Below are positions 35,447 through 43,470 of a DNA stretch of 64,000 nucleotides, piece after piece. Each line of letters opens with the position of its first letter. Position 1 is the first letter of the stretch. The notes beneath the pieces are model-generated. The model saw only the letters and a program-made list of their open reading frames with translations, ran no database searches and was not told the DNA's origin. Origin of the DNA: JAPPLB01 sp965218555. GTDB lineage: Bacteria > Acidobacteriota > Terriglobia > Bryobacterales > UBA6623. The position numbers were made by a program, and so were the translations under genes. The DNA is taken from contig OZ244625.1 of assembly GCA_965218555.1 (NCBI GenBank), positions 3,782,001 to 3,846,000 of the forward strand. The letters run 5' to 3'.

Positions 35447-35805
35447 CCCTCCTGCATCACACAAAACACCCCAAAAATGTTTTATGAAATGCTGGCGGGC
35501 GGTCTAGTTTTGCTCCGCCACCAGCGGCCTCAAACGGCCGCCCTGTGGTCTATTTTCGCTCCGGCGCTTACAAACCGCTTTTCTCCCAGACGCGCTCCAT
35601 TCCAGCGCATCTCCCAAGGCGCTTCGGCGCGCCTACCAGCTTGCCCGCAACCCAGCCCCAACTCCGTAGCGAATCCTCGACGGCGCACTTCAAGCTCGTA
35701 ACTTACCGGCGGGTGGGCTGCCTGATAAGCGCTACAAAAACACCCCCGTATTTGTCGTCAAACCGTTACGCTTCCATTCGGCGACGAAGGCTAGGCTGAG
35801 TGCAA

Positions 35806-36048
35806 ATGCTGCTTCCAGTGACGATGGACAGGCAATTGACACACACGAAAGACATCCGGTCTCCTATCGACGAATACATCACGCGGGAAGACCTCGCCAG
35901 GCAGCTCGGCAAGAGCACCAGGACACTCGACCGCTGGCATGTGGAGAGGAAGGGCCCCCCGAGGACAAGAGTTGGCAGGTCCATTTTCTACCGCAAGTCT
36001 GAATTAGCCGCTTGGCTTGAACAGCAGACAGAACGAATGCCGAGCTGA
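35806..36048 (+). CDS. Excisionase/AlpA-like helix-turn-helix regulator, first of a tandem pair
   Basis: About 80 residues. The winged-helix motif YITREDLARQLGKSTRTLDR is followed by WHVERKGPPRTRVGRSIFYR and a terminal LAAWLEQQ helix, the layout of MerR-like excisionases that bind att DNA or regulate integrases. Possible starts are ATG 35806 or ATG 35824; a GTG at 35800 is also in frame. It is followed after one base by a paralogue, and then by a small-terminase-like gene, forming a compact plus-strand operon. Confidence 0.75.
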   Translation: MLLPVTMDRQLTHTKDIRSPIDEYITREDLARQLGKSTRTLDRWHVERKGPPRTRVGRSIFYRKSELAAWLEQQTERMPS

Positions 36049-36049
36049 C

Positions 36050-36268
36050 ATGAAGGCGCAACAGACCATGATTCACCTTCCTCACGCCGATTTCCTCTCT
36101 GAGCGGGAGTTCGCAACCTTGATCGGCAAATCTCTACGCACGGTCCGCCGCTGGCATGTCGAACGGCGCGGGCCGACCCGCACACGGTTGGGACGATCGG
36201 TTTTCTATAGCAGGAAGGCGATTGAGAACTTTCTGCGGCGTCTCGAGGAGCGGGGCGAGCAGTCATGA
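36050..36268 (+). CDS. Excisionase/AlpA-like helix-turn-helix regulator, second of a tandem pair
   Basis: A 72-residue paralogue of the preceding protein: FLSEREFATLIGKSLRTVRR, then WHVERRGPTRTRLGRSVFYS and a RKAIENFLRRLEE tail. The WHVER-GP-RTR-GRS-FY core is almost the same in both, so the pair arose by duplication, yet the flanking residues have diverged. It ends in ATGA overlap with the next gene. Two different excisionase-like proteins in series is unusual. Confidence 0.75.
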   Translation: MKAQQTMIHLPHADFLSEREFATLIGKSLRTVRRWHVERRGPTRTRLGRSVFYSRKAIENFLRRLEERGEQS

Positions 36269-36651
36269 AGGGGCATGGAGAAAAGCGCAGCCGCAAAGAG
36301 GAAGCCGCGGTCTCGGCGCTACTCACCGAGTCCGGGATCGCGGCAGCTGCGAGGAAGGCCGATGTGGCAGAATCCACGCTTCGACACTGGCTCCAAGATA
36401 GTGACTTCGCGGAACGCTGCCGCTCGGCCCGTCGACAGGTTCTGGAACAGTCAACCGCCCGCCTGCAACTGGCCACGGTGGATGCCGTGAACGCCCTCCA
36501 AGCGGTCGTGACGAGTCAGGACTCGCCGCCATCCATCCGGGTCTCGGCGGCGCGAACGATTCTTGATATGGCTTATCGAGCCGTCGAGGTCGGTGAGCTG
36601 AGCGAGCGCTTGCACAGCCTCGAGACCCTCGTCGAGGACATGAAGGTCTAA
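36265..36651 (+). CDS. Small-terminase-like helix-turn-helix protein
   Basis: A 128-residue protein with an N-terminal helix-turn-helix (SGIAAAARKADVAESTLRHW, LQDSDF), then helical segments ending in SPPSIRVSAARTILDMAYRA and a coiled C-terminus (LSERLHSLETLVEDMK). The AA-(R/K)-x-AGV-ST-x-WL plus RVSAARTIL pattern is typical of phage small terminase-like or replication-control proteins found in integrative elements. Its ATG overlaps the previous stop (ATGA). No large terminase is present, so a role in packaging is not supported; it may be a regulator of the element. Confidence 0.68.
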   Translation: MKGHGEKRSRKEEAAVSALLTESGIAAAARKADVAESTLRHWLQDSDFAERCRSARRQVLEQSTARLQLATVDAVNALQAVVTSQDSPPSIRVSAARTILDMAYRAVEVGELSERLHSLETLVEDMKV

Positions 36652-36659
36652 CGAGTGGG

Positions 36660-36954
36660 ATGACACGACAGGGCATCGCCAACCGCATCCGGCATTTAGA
36701 GCGGCGTCTGGGATGGAGAGGCACCCCCGACGGAGGACAGGCCCCTTGGCCGACCTGGACCTATGACCAGTTTTTAACCCTGTTCGGACCGTTTGATAGC
36801 AGCGATCAAGAACGGTGTAGCCCGATTTTGCGTCCTCAAGGACGCTCGCTTAGTGCGATGGCTTTGCCAAGTGGACCCGCAACGCCTGAGGGAGTTGAAG
36901 CAGGCTTACGCTGCCGGGGAGCCCGTGCCACCCTTGCAAGGGACTTCGGCGCTA
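36660..36954 (+). pseudogene. Frameshifted small gene of the excisionase operon, next to IS630
   Basis: It begins MTRQGIANRIRHLERRLGWR and reads PWPTWTYDQFLTLFGPF, then loses frame near 36795. A sensible continuation in another frame is IKNGVARFCVLKDARLVRWL and LRELKQAYAAGEPVPPLQGT, ending at the IS630 border. Start is nine bases after the terminase-like gene. It was probably the fourth cistron of this operon. Function unknown. Confidence 0.55.
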
Positions 36955-38119
36955 GTGTAGTGCATCTTAAATAGTAACGTTTATTATCTTGGGGACGTCT
37001 CTTCAATCGAGAGGAGATCCCCGATGCGTATTGCTCTCCAGGTGGAACTGAACGCGGCTCAGCGGTCGCGGTTGGAAGCCATCGTTGGGAGCCGAATGTT
37101 GCCGGCCCGTCTGATTGAACGGTCGAGAATCGTGCTGCTGGCTGCCGTCGGCTGCCGCAACAAACAGATCGCTGCCGAGTTGAATATTACTCCGGAGAAG
37201 GCGGCGCGGTGGCGGAAAAGGTACCTCCAACTCGGACTCGCCGGCCTGGAAAAGGACGCCCCTCGTCCCGGCCGCAAACCGAGCATCAGCGCGAAACTCG
37301 TGAGGGAACTCATCCGCAAGACCACTCAGCAAACTCCGTCCAACGCCACTCACTGGAGTACCCGCTCCATGGCCGCCGCCATGGGAATCAGTGCAGCCAG
37401 TGTGCGGCGTATCTGGCAGGCACACGGCTTGAAGCCGCACCGTACCGCCAGCTTCAAGCTCAGCAACGATCCCCGCTTTGTCGAGAAACTCGAGGACGTT
37501 GTGGGGCTGTATCTGAATCCACCCGAACATGCCCTGGTATTGTCGGTCGACGAGAAGAGTCAGATTCAGGCGTTGGATCGCACGCAACCCGGCTTAGCGC
37601 TGAAAAAGGGGCGGGCCGGGACCAGGACCCACGACTACAAACGCTAGGGCACGACCACCTTGTTTGCCGCATTGAACACGCTCGACGGCAAGGTGATCAG
37701 CAGCTGCATGAAAAACCACCGCCACCATGAATGGCTGCAGTTCCTGCGGCTGATTGACCGCCAGACCGCGCCCAACAAACAACTGCACTTGATCGTGGAC
37801 AACTACGCGACCCACAAACACGAAAAGGTGCAACGCTGGCTCGCCCGCCACAAACGATTCCACATCCACTTCACCCCGACTAGTTCTTCGTGGCTCAATA
37901 TGGTCGAGAGATTCTTCCGCGACCTCTCTGAGAAGCGCCTGCGCCGAGGGACGTTCCGCAGTGTGAATGAACTTGTCGGGGCCATCGACGCCTATATCGA
38001 CCAACACAACAACAACCCCAAACCTTACATCTGGACAGCTGCCGCCTCCGATATCCTGGAGAAAGTCAAACCTGCTCGGCGCACTCTCGATAAACGTCAA
38101 TCCGTTTGACGCACTACAC
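36955..38119 (+). mobile_element. IS630-family element C
   Basis: A 1,165-bp element with short inverted ends GTGTAGTGC...GCACTACAC flanked by the TA target on both sides (36953-36954 and 38120-38121). It is unrelated at the ends to IS630 elements A and B. Its right-hand TA is part of the CTAG into which the IS481 element inserted. Confidence 0.88.
37024..38109 (+). pseudogene. IS630-family transposase with in-frame amber codon
   Basis: The N-terminal half has an HTH (AAELNITPEKAARWRKRYLQ) and the first catalytic Asp in HALVLSVDEKSQIQALDRTQ. A TAG at 37645-37647 then interrupts THDYKR*GTTTLFAALNTLD, where relatives are continuous. The second half has the other Asp in KQLHLIVDNYATHKHEKVQR and the Glu in TSSSWLNMVERFFRDLSEKR. 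Both halves lie in one frame, so a single nonsense codon disables it. Start ATG 37024 follows GAGGAGATCCCCG. Confidence 0.88.
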
Positions 38120-39069
38120 TAGCTGTGGAACCTCAACAGGTTGTCCCCGGTCAGACCGATTCGACTGATGGGCGGGTTGGCCTTGAGACTGGCGTGTGGG
38201 CGGTGCCAATTGTAGCGGTGGAGCCAGTGTCTGAGGTGTTGGGCACGCTGGGTGGAGGTGGGGTAGGGGTGTGCGTAGGCCCACTCGCGGAGTGCGGTCT
38301 GGATGAAGCGTTCGGCTTTGCCGTTGGTACGGGGGGTGAAGGGCCGGGTGAAGCGATGGCGTAGGCCGCGTTGGGCACAGCGTGCATGGAAGGCCCTGGA
38401 ACGGTAACACCCGCCGTTGTCAGTGAGCACGCGGCGGACGCGGATGCCGAGGCGGTGGTAGTAGTCGAGGGCGGCGGTGAGAAAGGCCGCGGCAGTGGCG
38501 GCGGTCTGGTCGGGATAGAGCTGGGAGAAGGCGAGACGGGAGTGGTCGTCGACGCAGACATGAAGGTATTCCCAGCCGGCGCCGGGGCTGGAGTGGCGGC
38601 GGTCCCCGGTGACGCGGTGACCGGGGCGGCGAAAGCGGCCGAGTTTCTTGATATCAAGGTGCAGCAGGTCGCCCGGGTGCGGGTGTTCGTAGCGGCGGAC
38701 GGGCGGCGGCGGGTCGAGGGCACTAAGGCGAGCAAGCCCCTGGCGGCGGAGGACTCGACTGACGGTAGCGGGCGCCACCCCAACAGTGGCGGCGATCTGG
38801 GCGCCGGTCCAGCGCAGCCGGCGCAAGGCGGTGATGCGGCTGATGAGAGTGGCAGGTATGCTGCGGGGCGAGCGGTGCGGACGCGAACTGCGGTCGAGCA
38901 ATCCGTCCGCGCCCTCAGCCCGATAGCGGGCTACCCACTTGCGCACCGTACGTGCGCAGACCCCGAAGGCGCTGGCCACCGCCTTCGGGGTCTGGCCCTG
39001 GTCGAGAATCCGCCGGACGACAGCGGCTCGACTCTTCGGGGTCAACTTGGCATTCTGATGGATGTTCAC
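38119..39069 (-). CDS. IS481-family transposase
   Basis: A 316-residue transposase. The N-terminal HTH is AVASAFGVCARTVRKWVARY, with a second HTH (IAATVGVAPATVSRVLRRQG). The rve/integrase core has GDLLHLDIKKLGRF (first Asp), RRVLTDNGGCYRSRAFH (second Asp) and RPFTPRTNGKAERFIQTAL (Glu), then the YNWHRPHASL motif typical of IS3/IS481. It appears intact. Its stop codon TAG is formed by the CTAG target duplication outside the element, so the last codons depend on the insertion site. Confidence 0.92.
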   Translation of the reverse strand: MNIHQNAKLTPKSRAAVVRRILDQGQTPKAVASAFGVCARTVRKWVARYRAEGADGLLDRSSRPHRSPRSIPATLISRITALRRLRWTGAQIAATVGVAPATVSRVLRRQGLARLSALDPPPPVRRYEHPHPGDLLHLDIKKLGRFRRPGHRVTGDRRHSSPGAGWEYLHVCVDDHSRLAFSQLYPDQTAATAAAFLTAALDYYHRLGIRVRRVLTDNGGCYRSRAFHARCAQRGLRHRFTRPFTPRTNGKAERFIQTALREWAYAHPYPTSTQRAQHLRHWLHRYNWHRPHASLKANPPISRIGLTGDNLLRFHS

Positions 39070-39154
39070 TTGGTCCTCCTTCCGGGAAACTTTGTGCTTG
39101 GTACCCTCAGTTTCCTCGGTTGGGACCGAGTGAACAACCTATTGAAAGATCACA
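38124..39154 (-). mobile_element. IS481-family element
   Basis: A 1,031-bp element with inverted ends TGTGGAACCTCAACAGGTTG and TGTGATCTTTCAATAGGTTG and a 6-bp duplication ACTAGC at 38118-38123 and 39155-39160, matching the NCTAGN preference of IS481. It landed at the extreme right end of IS630 element C, and separates it from the integrase fragment. Confidence 0.92.
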
Positions 39155-39195
39155 ACTAGCGACCCAATTAGCACGTATCGCGGACTCTCGATGAG

Positions 39196-39528
39196 ATGAG
39201 GCGGCTTGAGGCCGAGGGATTGGTGTTTCCCGGCGTCCGCCAAGGCAAGCCCCTGTCGGATATGTCGCTGACAGCCGTGCTGAGGCGGATGGAGTATCAG
39301 CAGATTACTGTCCATGGATTCCGGAGTTCGTTCAGGGATTGGGCTGCCGAGTCAACCAGCTTTTCGCACGAAGTGTGTGAACAAGCTCTGGCCCATACCC
39401 TCACGAACAAGGTCGAAGCAGCCTACCGTCGCGGCGATCTGTTCGAGAAGCGTCGCCAATTGATGGCCGCGTGGTCCACTTACTGCGAGCAACCTCCGGG
39501 AGCGAAGCTCGTGGAGTTTCCCGCATGA
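39196..39528 (+). pseudogene. C-terminal fragment of a P4-type tyrosine integrase
   Basis: The 110-residue frame reads RRLEAEGLVFPGVRQGKPLS, DMSLTAVLRRM, then TVHGFRSSFRDWAAESTSFS with the H-x-x-R pair, and EQALAHTLTNKVEAAYRRGD with the His and the nucleophilic Tyr. It ends in LFEKRRQLMAAWSTYC, the usual P4-integrase tail. The N-terminal two thirds, including the first Arg, are missing; a stop lies in frame just upstream near the IS481 border. With the excisionase and terminase-like genes to the left it marks a dead integrative element. Confidence 0.85.
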
Positions 39529-40012
39529 TTGCTGAGCCTGCGCTCGGAGCGGGTTGTGGCCGATACTGCAGCGCACGACGAGGCGCCGTGTGAGAGTCAC
39601 CGCACCCTGAGGAATTCCACAACCTTGTTTCGATCTCAAGCCGTACGCGAGTCCGAAGCGTGCTATCCGCGCCCGCTGTTCAGGTGGGCCAAATTCTCTC
39701 GCGAACAGCCCTTTCAGAGTTGGAGGCTGACAGATCGAGGGGGACTTGGTTCATGGCCCGAACCAAGCTACTTCGAGATCTGGCCACGCCGGCTCTAACC
39801 AGCCCACAGACGGCATCTGAAACTCATCGGACTTCCTTCCATCCTTCAGGAGTTCCGTAAGGCATTCATTCCGTAAGGATGCAACGCTAATCCATGGCTG
39901 AAGCGAATTACTGCTACGCAGCCTCCCGCCTTGCTGGCCGCAGTTCCCACTTTGCATGGGGTTCATTGCTCGGCGAAGGCAACGAAGGCTGCAGAGGAAC
40001 CCGCTCTACTCC
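39529..40012. other. Region without a supported gene
   Basis: These 484 bases follow the integrase fragment. Open frames exist on both strands but none shows a domain or ribosome site. I looked for a tRNA or a repeated core sequence that could be the attachment site and see none. A short repeat, TTCCGTAAGG, occurs twice near 39848-39880. Confidence 0.4.
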
Positions 40013-40966
40013 TCAGATGGTGAGTACTACTTTGATCTGGCGCGTCTCTCCGTTGGTCAGTTCCTCGAAGATCCGCGGCCCGGATTCCAGAGGCGCTTCG
40101 GAAACAAACTGGCTGATCGGGAAGACCCGTTGCTCGAGCAGAGACAGGGCCGTCTGAAACTCGCGGCGGGTATAGGCGTACGACCCTCTAAGGTCGAGTT
40201 CACCAGCCTGAATCATCCTGATGTTCAGTGCACTTCTTTCATCTTCCAGTCCTACCAGCACAACGGTGCCGCCGGCTGCGAGGGCAGCGATCGCGTGCTT
40301 TCGTGACAGACCGCTCGCTGCTGCGTCGAAAGCAACGTCCACCCCCCGTCCTCCCGTCCATTCCCGGACCGCTTCGACTGGGTCCCCCTCGGTCGGGTCA
40401 ACGGTAAGATCAGCGCCCATCCGCTGGGCGGTCTCCCGGCGATATCCGTTTGGTTCGACGATCGCGACACTAGCGGCGCCGGAATGCTTGGCGACAAGAT
40501 ACTGCAAGAGACCGATTGGTCCCGCGCCAAAAATCAGTACCACCTTGCCTTTCACGGGCGGACTTCTCTCCAACGAGTGAAGGGCGGTCGCGAGCGGCTC
40601 GACCAATGCACCCTCCAAGTAGGTCATGCCGTCGGGCATCGGGAAAACACATTCTTCAGGTACCGACACATACTCGGCAAACGCCCCTGGTGCGTGGAGC
40701 CCGAAGAGCTTGCGATGGGCGCAGCGCTGGTGCTGCTCGGCAAGGCAGTACTGACACTGGCCGCAGGTAGCGAAGGGGTAAACACACACAGCCATCCCTG
40801 GCTCCGCCCTCGCGACGGCCGTGTCAACCTTGAGAATCTCGCCACTAAACTCGTGGCCCAAAACGAGGGGAGGTACCCTACGCTTATCCCTGCCGAGAAA
40901 CCCGCCTTGATCGGAGCCACAAATCGCTGTGGCCCGAACACCAAGGAGAATCTCGTTTGCCCCCAC
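40013..40966 (-). CDS. Zinc-dependent alcohol/sugar dehydrogenase (MDR family), start codon apparently lost
   Basis: The readable protein has the catalytic zinc Cys in RATAICGSDQGGF, the GHEFSGEIL motif, the four structural-zinc cysteines (PFATCGQCQYCLAEQHQRCA), the VEPLATALHSLE helix, and the Rossmann motif GAGPIGLLQYLVAK. It oxidises an alcohol or polyol with NAD(P). The conserved N-terminal strand can be read further upstream (KALVYLGPRQLEIRQLAVPE) but the codon after a good GAAGGAG site is GTA at 41027-41029, not ATG or GTG, with an in-frame TAG just above. The first usable start is GTG 40966, which removes about 22 residues. It is divergent from an IclR regulator. Confidence 0.8.
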   Translation of the reverse strand: MGANEILLGVRATAICGSDQGGFLGRDKRRVPPLVLGHEFSGEILKVDTAVARAEPGMAVCVYPFATCGQCQYCLAEQHQRCAHRKLFGLHAPGAFAEYVSVPEECVFPMPDGMTYLEGALVEPLATALHSLERSPPVKGKVVLIFGAGPIGLLQYLVAKHSGAASVAIVEPNGYRRETAQRMGADLTVDPTEGDPVEAVREWTGGRGVDVAFDAAASGLSRKHAIAALAAGGTVVLVGLEDERSALNIRMIQAGELDLRGSYAYTRREFQTALSLLEQRVFPISQFVSEAPLESGPRIFEELTNGETRQIKVVLTI

Positions 40967-41029
40967 TTCAGGAACCGCGAGCTGACGGATCTCCAGTTGC
41001 CGGGGGCCAAGGTAAACAAGAGCCTTTAC

Positions 41030-41411
41030 GAGACTCCTTCTCTAGACATCGACTAGGCGGGCAATGACGGCCGCACGGGTGCCCCTGCTCGTGGTTCGCG
41101 GGAACCTTCGACATGAGAGCAGTCCTGGGGTCTCCGTATTCCATGCTGCTTGCAGGGCTTGTCGCAATCAACCTTGCTCACACCTGTATGTCCACGGACA
41201 TAGGACACGCTGAACCTATCAACCGCTTGACAGTGGCGCGGATACCAGCAGGTGGGTTGGTTGGTGCAGTGATTCAATATAGTGAACTCAATCAGCCCAA
41301 CTGCCGAAGCGGTTCGGGTTCAAATGTAGGTATTCTAAGGGTGTCCGGTCGAGTGTCAACCCGCGCTGGCCAATCTGTTCAACTGGATGAACACAATCTA
41401 TTGACAAGGCA
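41030..41411. other. Divergent intergenic region between dehydrogenase and IclR regulator
   Basis: The 382 bases hold no supported gene. As the region between a dehydrogenase and a divergent IclR-type regulator it is the natural place for IclR operators. A plus-strand frame at 41113-41415 has no recognisable content. Confidence 0.45.
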
Positions 41412-42239
41412 ATGATGGAAGATCCTCAAGGAAGCAGAGTGCCAGCTTTGGAGCGCGCCCTCACGGTGCTCGAAATGATGGTCCAATCGAATCGCGGGTA
41501 TACTCTTTCAGAGGTGAGTCGAAAGCTCCTGCTCCCCAAGAGTTCGACTTACCTGATTTTGACCACCCTGGAGCGAAGGGGCTACCTCCAAAAAGACAGT
41601 CACAGCAGGAGATATCGCTTGGGACTCAAACTAGTGAGCCTTAGCCGAACTGCCATGGAACACCTGCAACTGCAAGAGGAGGCCCGGCCTTTCCTTCAGT
41701 CGCTGATGCACAAGACCGGCTTCTGTGCTCACATGGCGGTCCTCGAGGAAAACGAAGCTGTCATCATCGAAAAAATCAACGCTCCCGGGCCACACCGAAT
41801 CGCGACTACGTGGCCTGGGCAAAGAGTGCCGGCTCACTGTACGGGAATCGGCAAGGCGATGATCGCATACGTGTCCAACGAGGTGTTCGATCGTCAGATC
41901 AGCAGCAAGACCTTGTGGAAGTACAACAAGAACACGATTATTCTCATGCGCAAGCTCAAGCAAGATCTGGAGGACACCAAAAAACGAGGCTACTCGGTCA
42001 GCAACGAAGAGAGTCAGATCGGGTTTCGTGGCATCGGCGCCCCTGTGTTTGACGTTACCAGCAAGGTGGTCGCCGGAATCAGCATCGACGGTACGGTGCT
42101 GGAGATTCCAACGGAGTTGGTCCCGAGCCTGGGCAGAGTTGTTCAGCAAACGGCGGCAGCGATCTCCGCGTACTTGGCTCACGGGAATTCTCTTGTCTCG
42201 GAGTCCAAGGCATCCAAGACACATGAGCGGGCTAATTAG
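41412..42239 (+). CDS. IclR-family transcriptional regulator
   Basis: A 275-residue regulator. Residues 12-75 are the winged helix (LTVLEMMVQSNRGYTLSEVS and LLPKSSTYLILTTLERRGYL). Residues 85-260 are the IclR effector domain: CAHMAVLEENEAVIIEKINA, VPAHCTGIGKAMIAYVSNEV, the NEESQIGFRGIGAPVFDVTS motif and SIDGTVLEIPTELVPSLGRV. IclR proteins sense small carboxylates or sugars and regulate neighbouring catabolic genes, commonly the divergent one, here the zinc dehydrogenase. ATG ATG start at 41412. Intact. Confidence 0.92.
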   Translation: MMEDPQGSRVPALERALTVLEMMVQSNRGYTLSEVSRKLLLPKSSTYLILTTLERRGYLQKDSHSRRYRLGLKLVSLSRTAMEHLQLQEEARPFLQSLMHKTGFCAHMAVLEENEAVIIEKINAPGPHRIATTWPGQRVPAHCTGIGKAMIAYVSNEVFDRQISSKTLWKYNKNTIILMRKLKQDLEDTKKRGYSVSNEESQIGFRGIGAPVFDVTSKVVAGISIDGTVLEIPTELVPSLGRVVQQTAAAISAYLAHGNSLVSESKASKTHERAN

Positions 42240-42447
42240 AGAGGCCCTCTTGTCATTGGTCGCCACCCGCTGGTGACCGGGGACGCAGGGCCGTAGCCGG
42301 GCGTGGCTGCGTTTGAAAGCCTTACCTGATATAACATGACACGTTGAACCCTGGAGGGTGAGAAGCTGTTGGTCGAGGTCGTGAGTCTTGAGTTGATGAC
42401 TCTTGCTTGGATCGTGCTGGAGGGCAACTTTGTGTTCTGACATACCG

Positions 42448-43010
42448 TAGGGCCGGGCCAACGCTGGACGGTCTGCCGTGCTTGCGAGCAACGGCATGGT
42501 TGCAACCAGCCAGCCTCTGGCAGCTCAGGCGGGCTTGCAAATCTTGAGACAGGGTGGCAACGCCATCGACGCCGCGGTCGCTACGGTCGCCACGTTGGCC
42601 GTCGTGGAGCCAATGATGACCGGTACCGGCGGTGAAATGTTCGCGCTCGTCTACATCGCCCGCACGGGCGAGTTGGCGGGCCTGAACGGCCGCGGGTTTT
42701 CCCCGAACGCAGCCAACGTTGAGTTTTTAAGGAGGCGCAACCTCGACCCGATTCCGATAACGGGCCATTCTCCGTAACCGTGCCGGGATGTGTCGACGGT
42801 TGGGCGACTCTCTTGGAGAAGTACGGCTCGATGAGCTTGGCTCAACTTATCGAGCCCTCCATTGAGTATGCCGAACGTGGATTCCCGGTGTCGGAAATCA
42901 TTGCCGCCGACTGGTCCAAAGAGGGTGAATTGCACTCACACGATTCCCACTTCGCACGCGCCTGGAGTTTGGTTGTCTTGTTCCTCAGACAGCACGAGCG
43001 TCTCTTGCCT
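42448..43010 (+). pseudogene. N-terminal relic of a gamma-glutamyltranspeptidase-like gene
   Basis: The translation GRANAGRSAVLASNGMVATS, LAAQAGLQILRQGGNAIDAA and EPMMTGTGGEMFALVYIART is the N-terminal part of the Ntn-hydrolase GGT family. Near 42775 the frame shifts (TGHSP*), then continues VTVPGCVDGWATLLEKYGSM and SLAQLIEPSIEYAERGFPVS. The sequence breaks off around 43000, far short of the ~550-residue family length and before the autoprocessing Thr, so the gene is dead. A TAG lies just before the readable part. Confidence 0.85.
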
Positions 43011-43470
43011 CCGCTAACATGTGTCTGCTGGACCGTACAGAGGAGTTCTGGATGACGCCTCTCGCACAGTTGCTGGGCAGGCTTCTCCGCGCAACTCTAC
43101 TCCTCATTGCAGTAGTGCTCGGGTTCAAATCGTGGAGCGTATCGGCTGGACCGGCAGCAGATTTCCTCCAGGAGCAAGACTTCCAGGGTCGACCGGCTCT
43201 CGTTTTGTCCAATGATGTCCTCGAGCTGACTGTCCTGCCCCACGGCGGAGCACTTGTGCGTTTGCTGCTCAAGAATGATCCCGAGAAGATCAACCCGCTG
43301 TGGGATTCGATCCGGGCGGCCAGGGTCGCAAGACGGCCCATGTGTGTAAGCGCCGGAGCGAAAATAGACTACAGGGCGGCCGTTTGAGGCCGCTGGTGGC
43401 GGAGCAAAACTAGACCGCCCGCCAGCGTTTCATAAAACATTTTTGGGGTGTTTTGTGTGATGCAGGAGGG

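Larger units (their letters stand above)
33004..35572 (-). mobile_element. IS21-family element, copy 3
   Basis: A 2,569-bp copy inverted relative to the others, flanked by a 6-bp repeat AACCGC at 32998-33003 and 35573-35578. It splits the hypothetical gene already hit by the IS1182/IS5-like element. Because its orientation is opposite to copies 1, 2, 4 and 5, recombination with them could invert up to 22 kb. Confidence 0.95.
31008..35669 (+). pseudogene. Hypothetical gene interrupted by an IS1182/IS5-like element and by IS21 copy 3
   Basis: Coding pieces are 31008-31271, 32756-33003 and 35579-35669. Removing both elements and one copy of each duplication (TTAG, AACCGC) gives a single open frame: GALAEPLG at the first join and SFLITAFLPDAL at the second, ending RRAYQLARNPAPTP with TAG at 35667. 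About 200 residues remain; the 5' end is lost at the resolvase junction. Visible blocks include NWAWNYAFVTVTKDQRAKPG and VLTRWRAKNVSEMAEHVKKH. No family is recognised. The continuity across two independent insertions is strong evidence that this was a real gene. Confidence 0.7.

Noticed and set aside
14467..37647. TAG as a recoded sense codon
   Set aside because: Intact genes (outer-membrane barrel, mutarotase-like protein, tyrosine recombinase) end naturally at TAG, and the interrupted positions correspond to different amino acids, so scattered nonsense mutation fits better.
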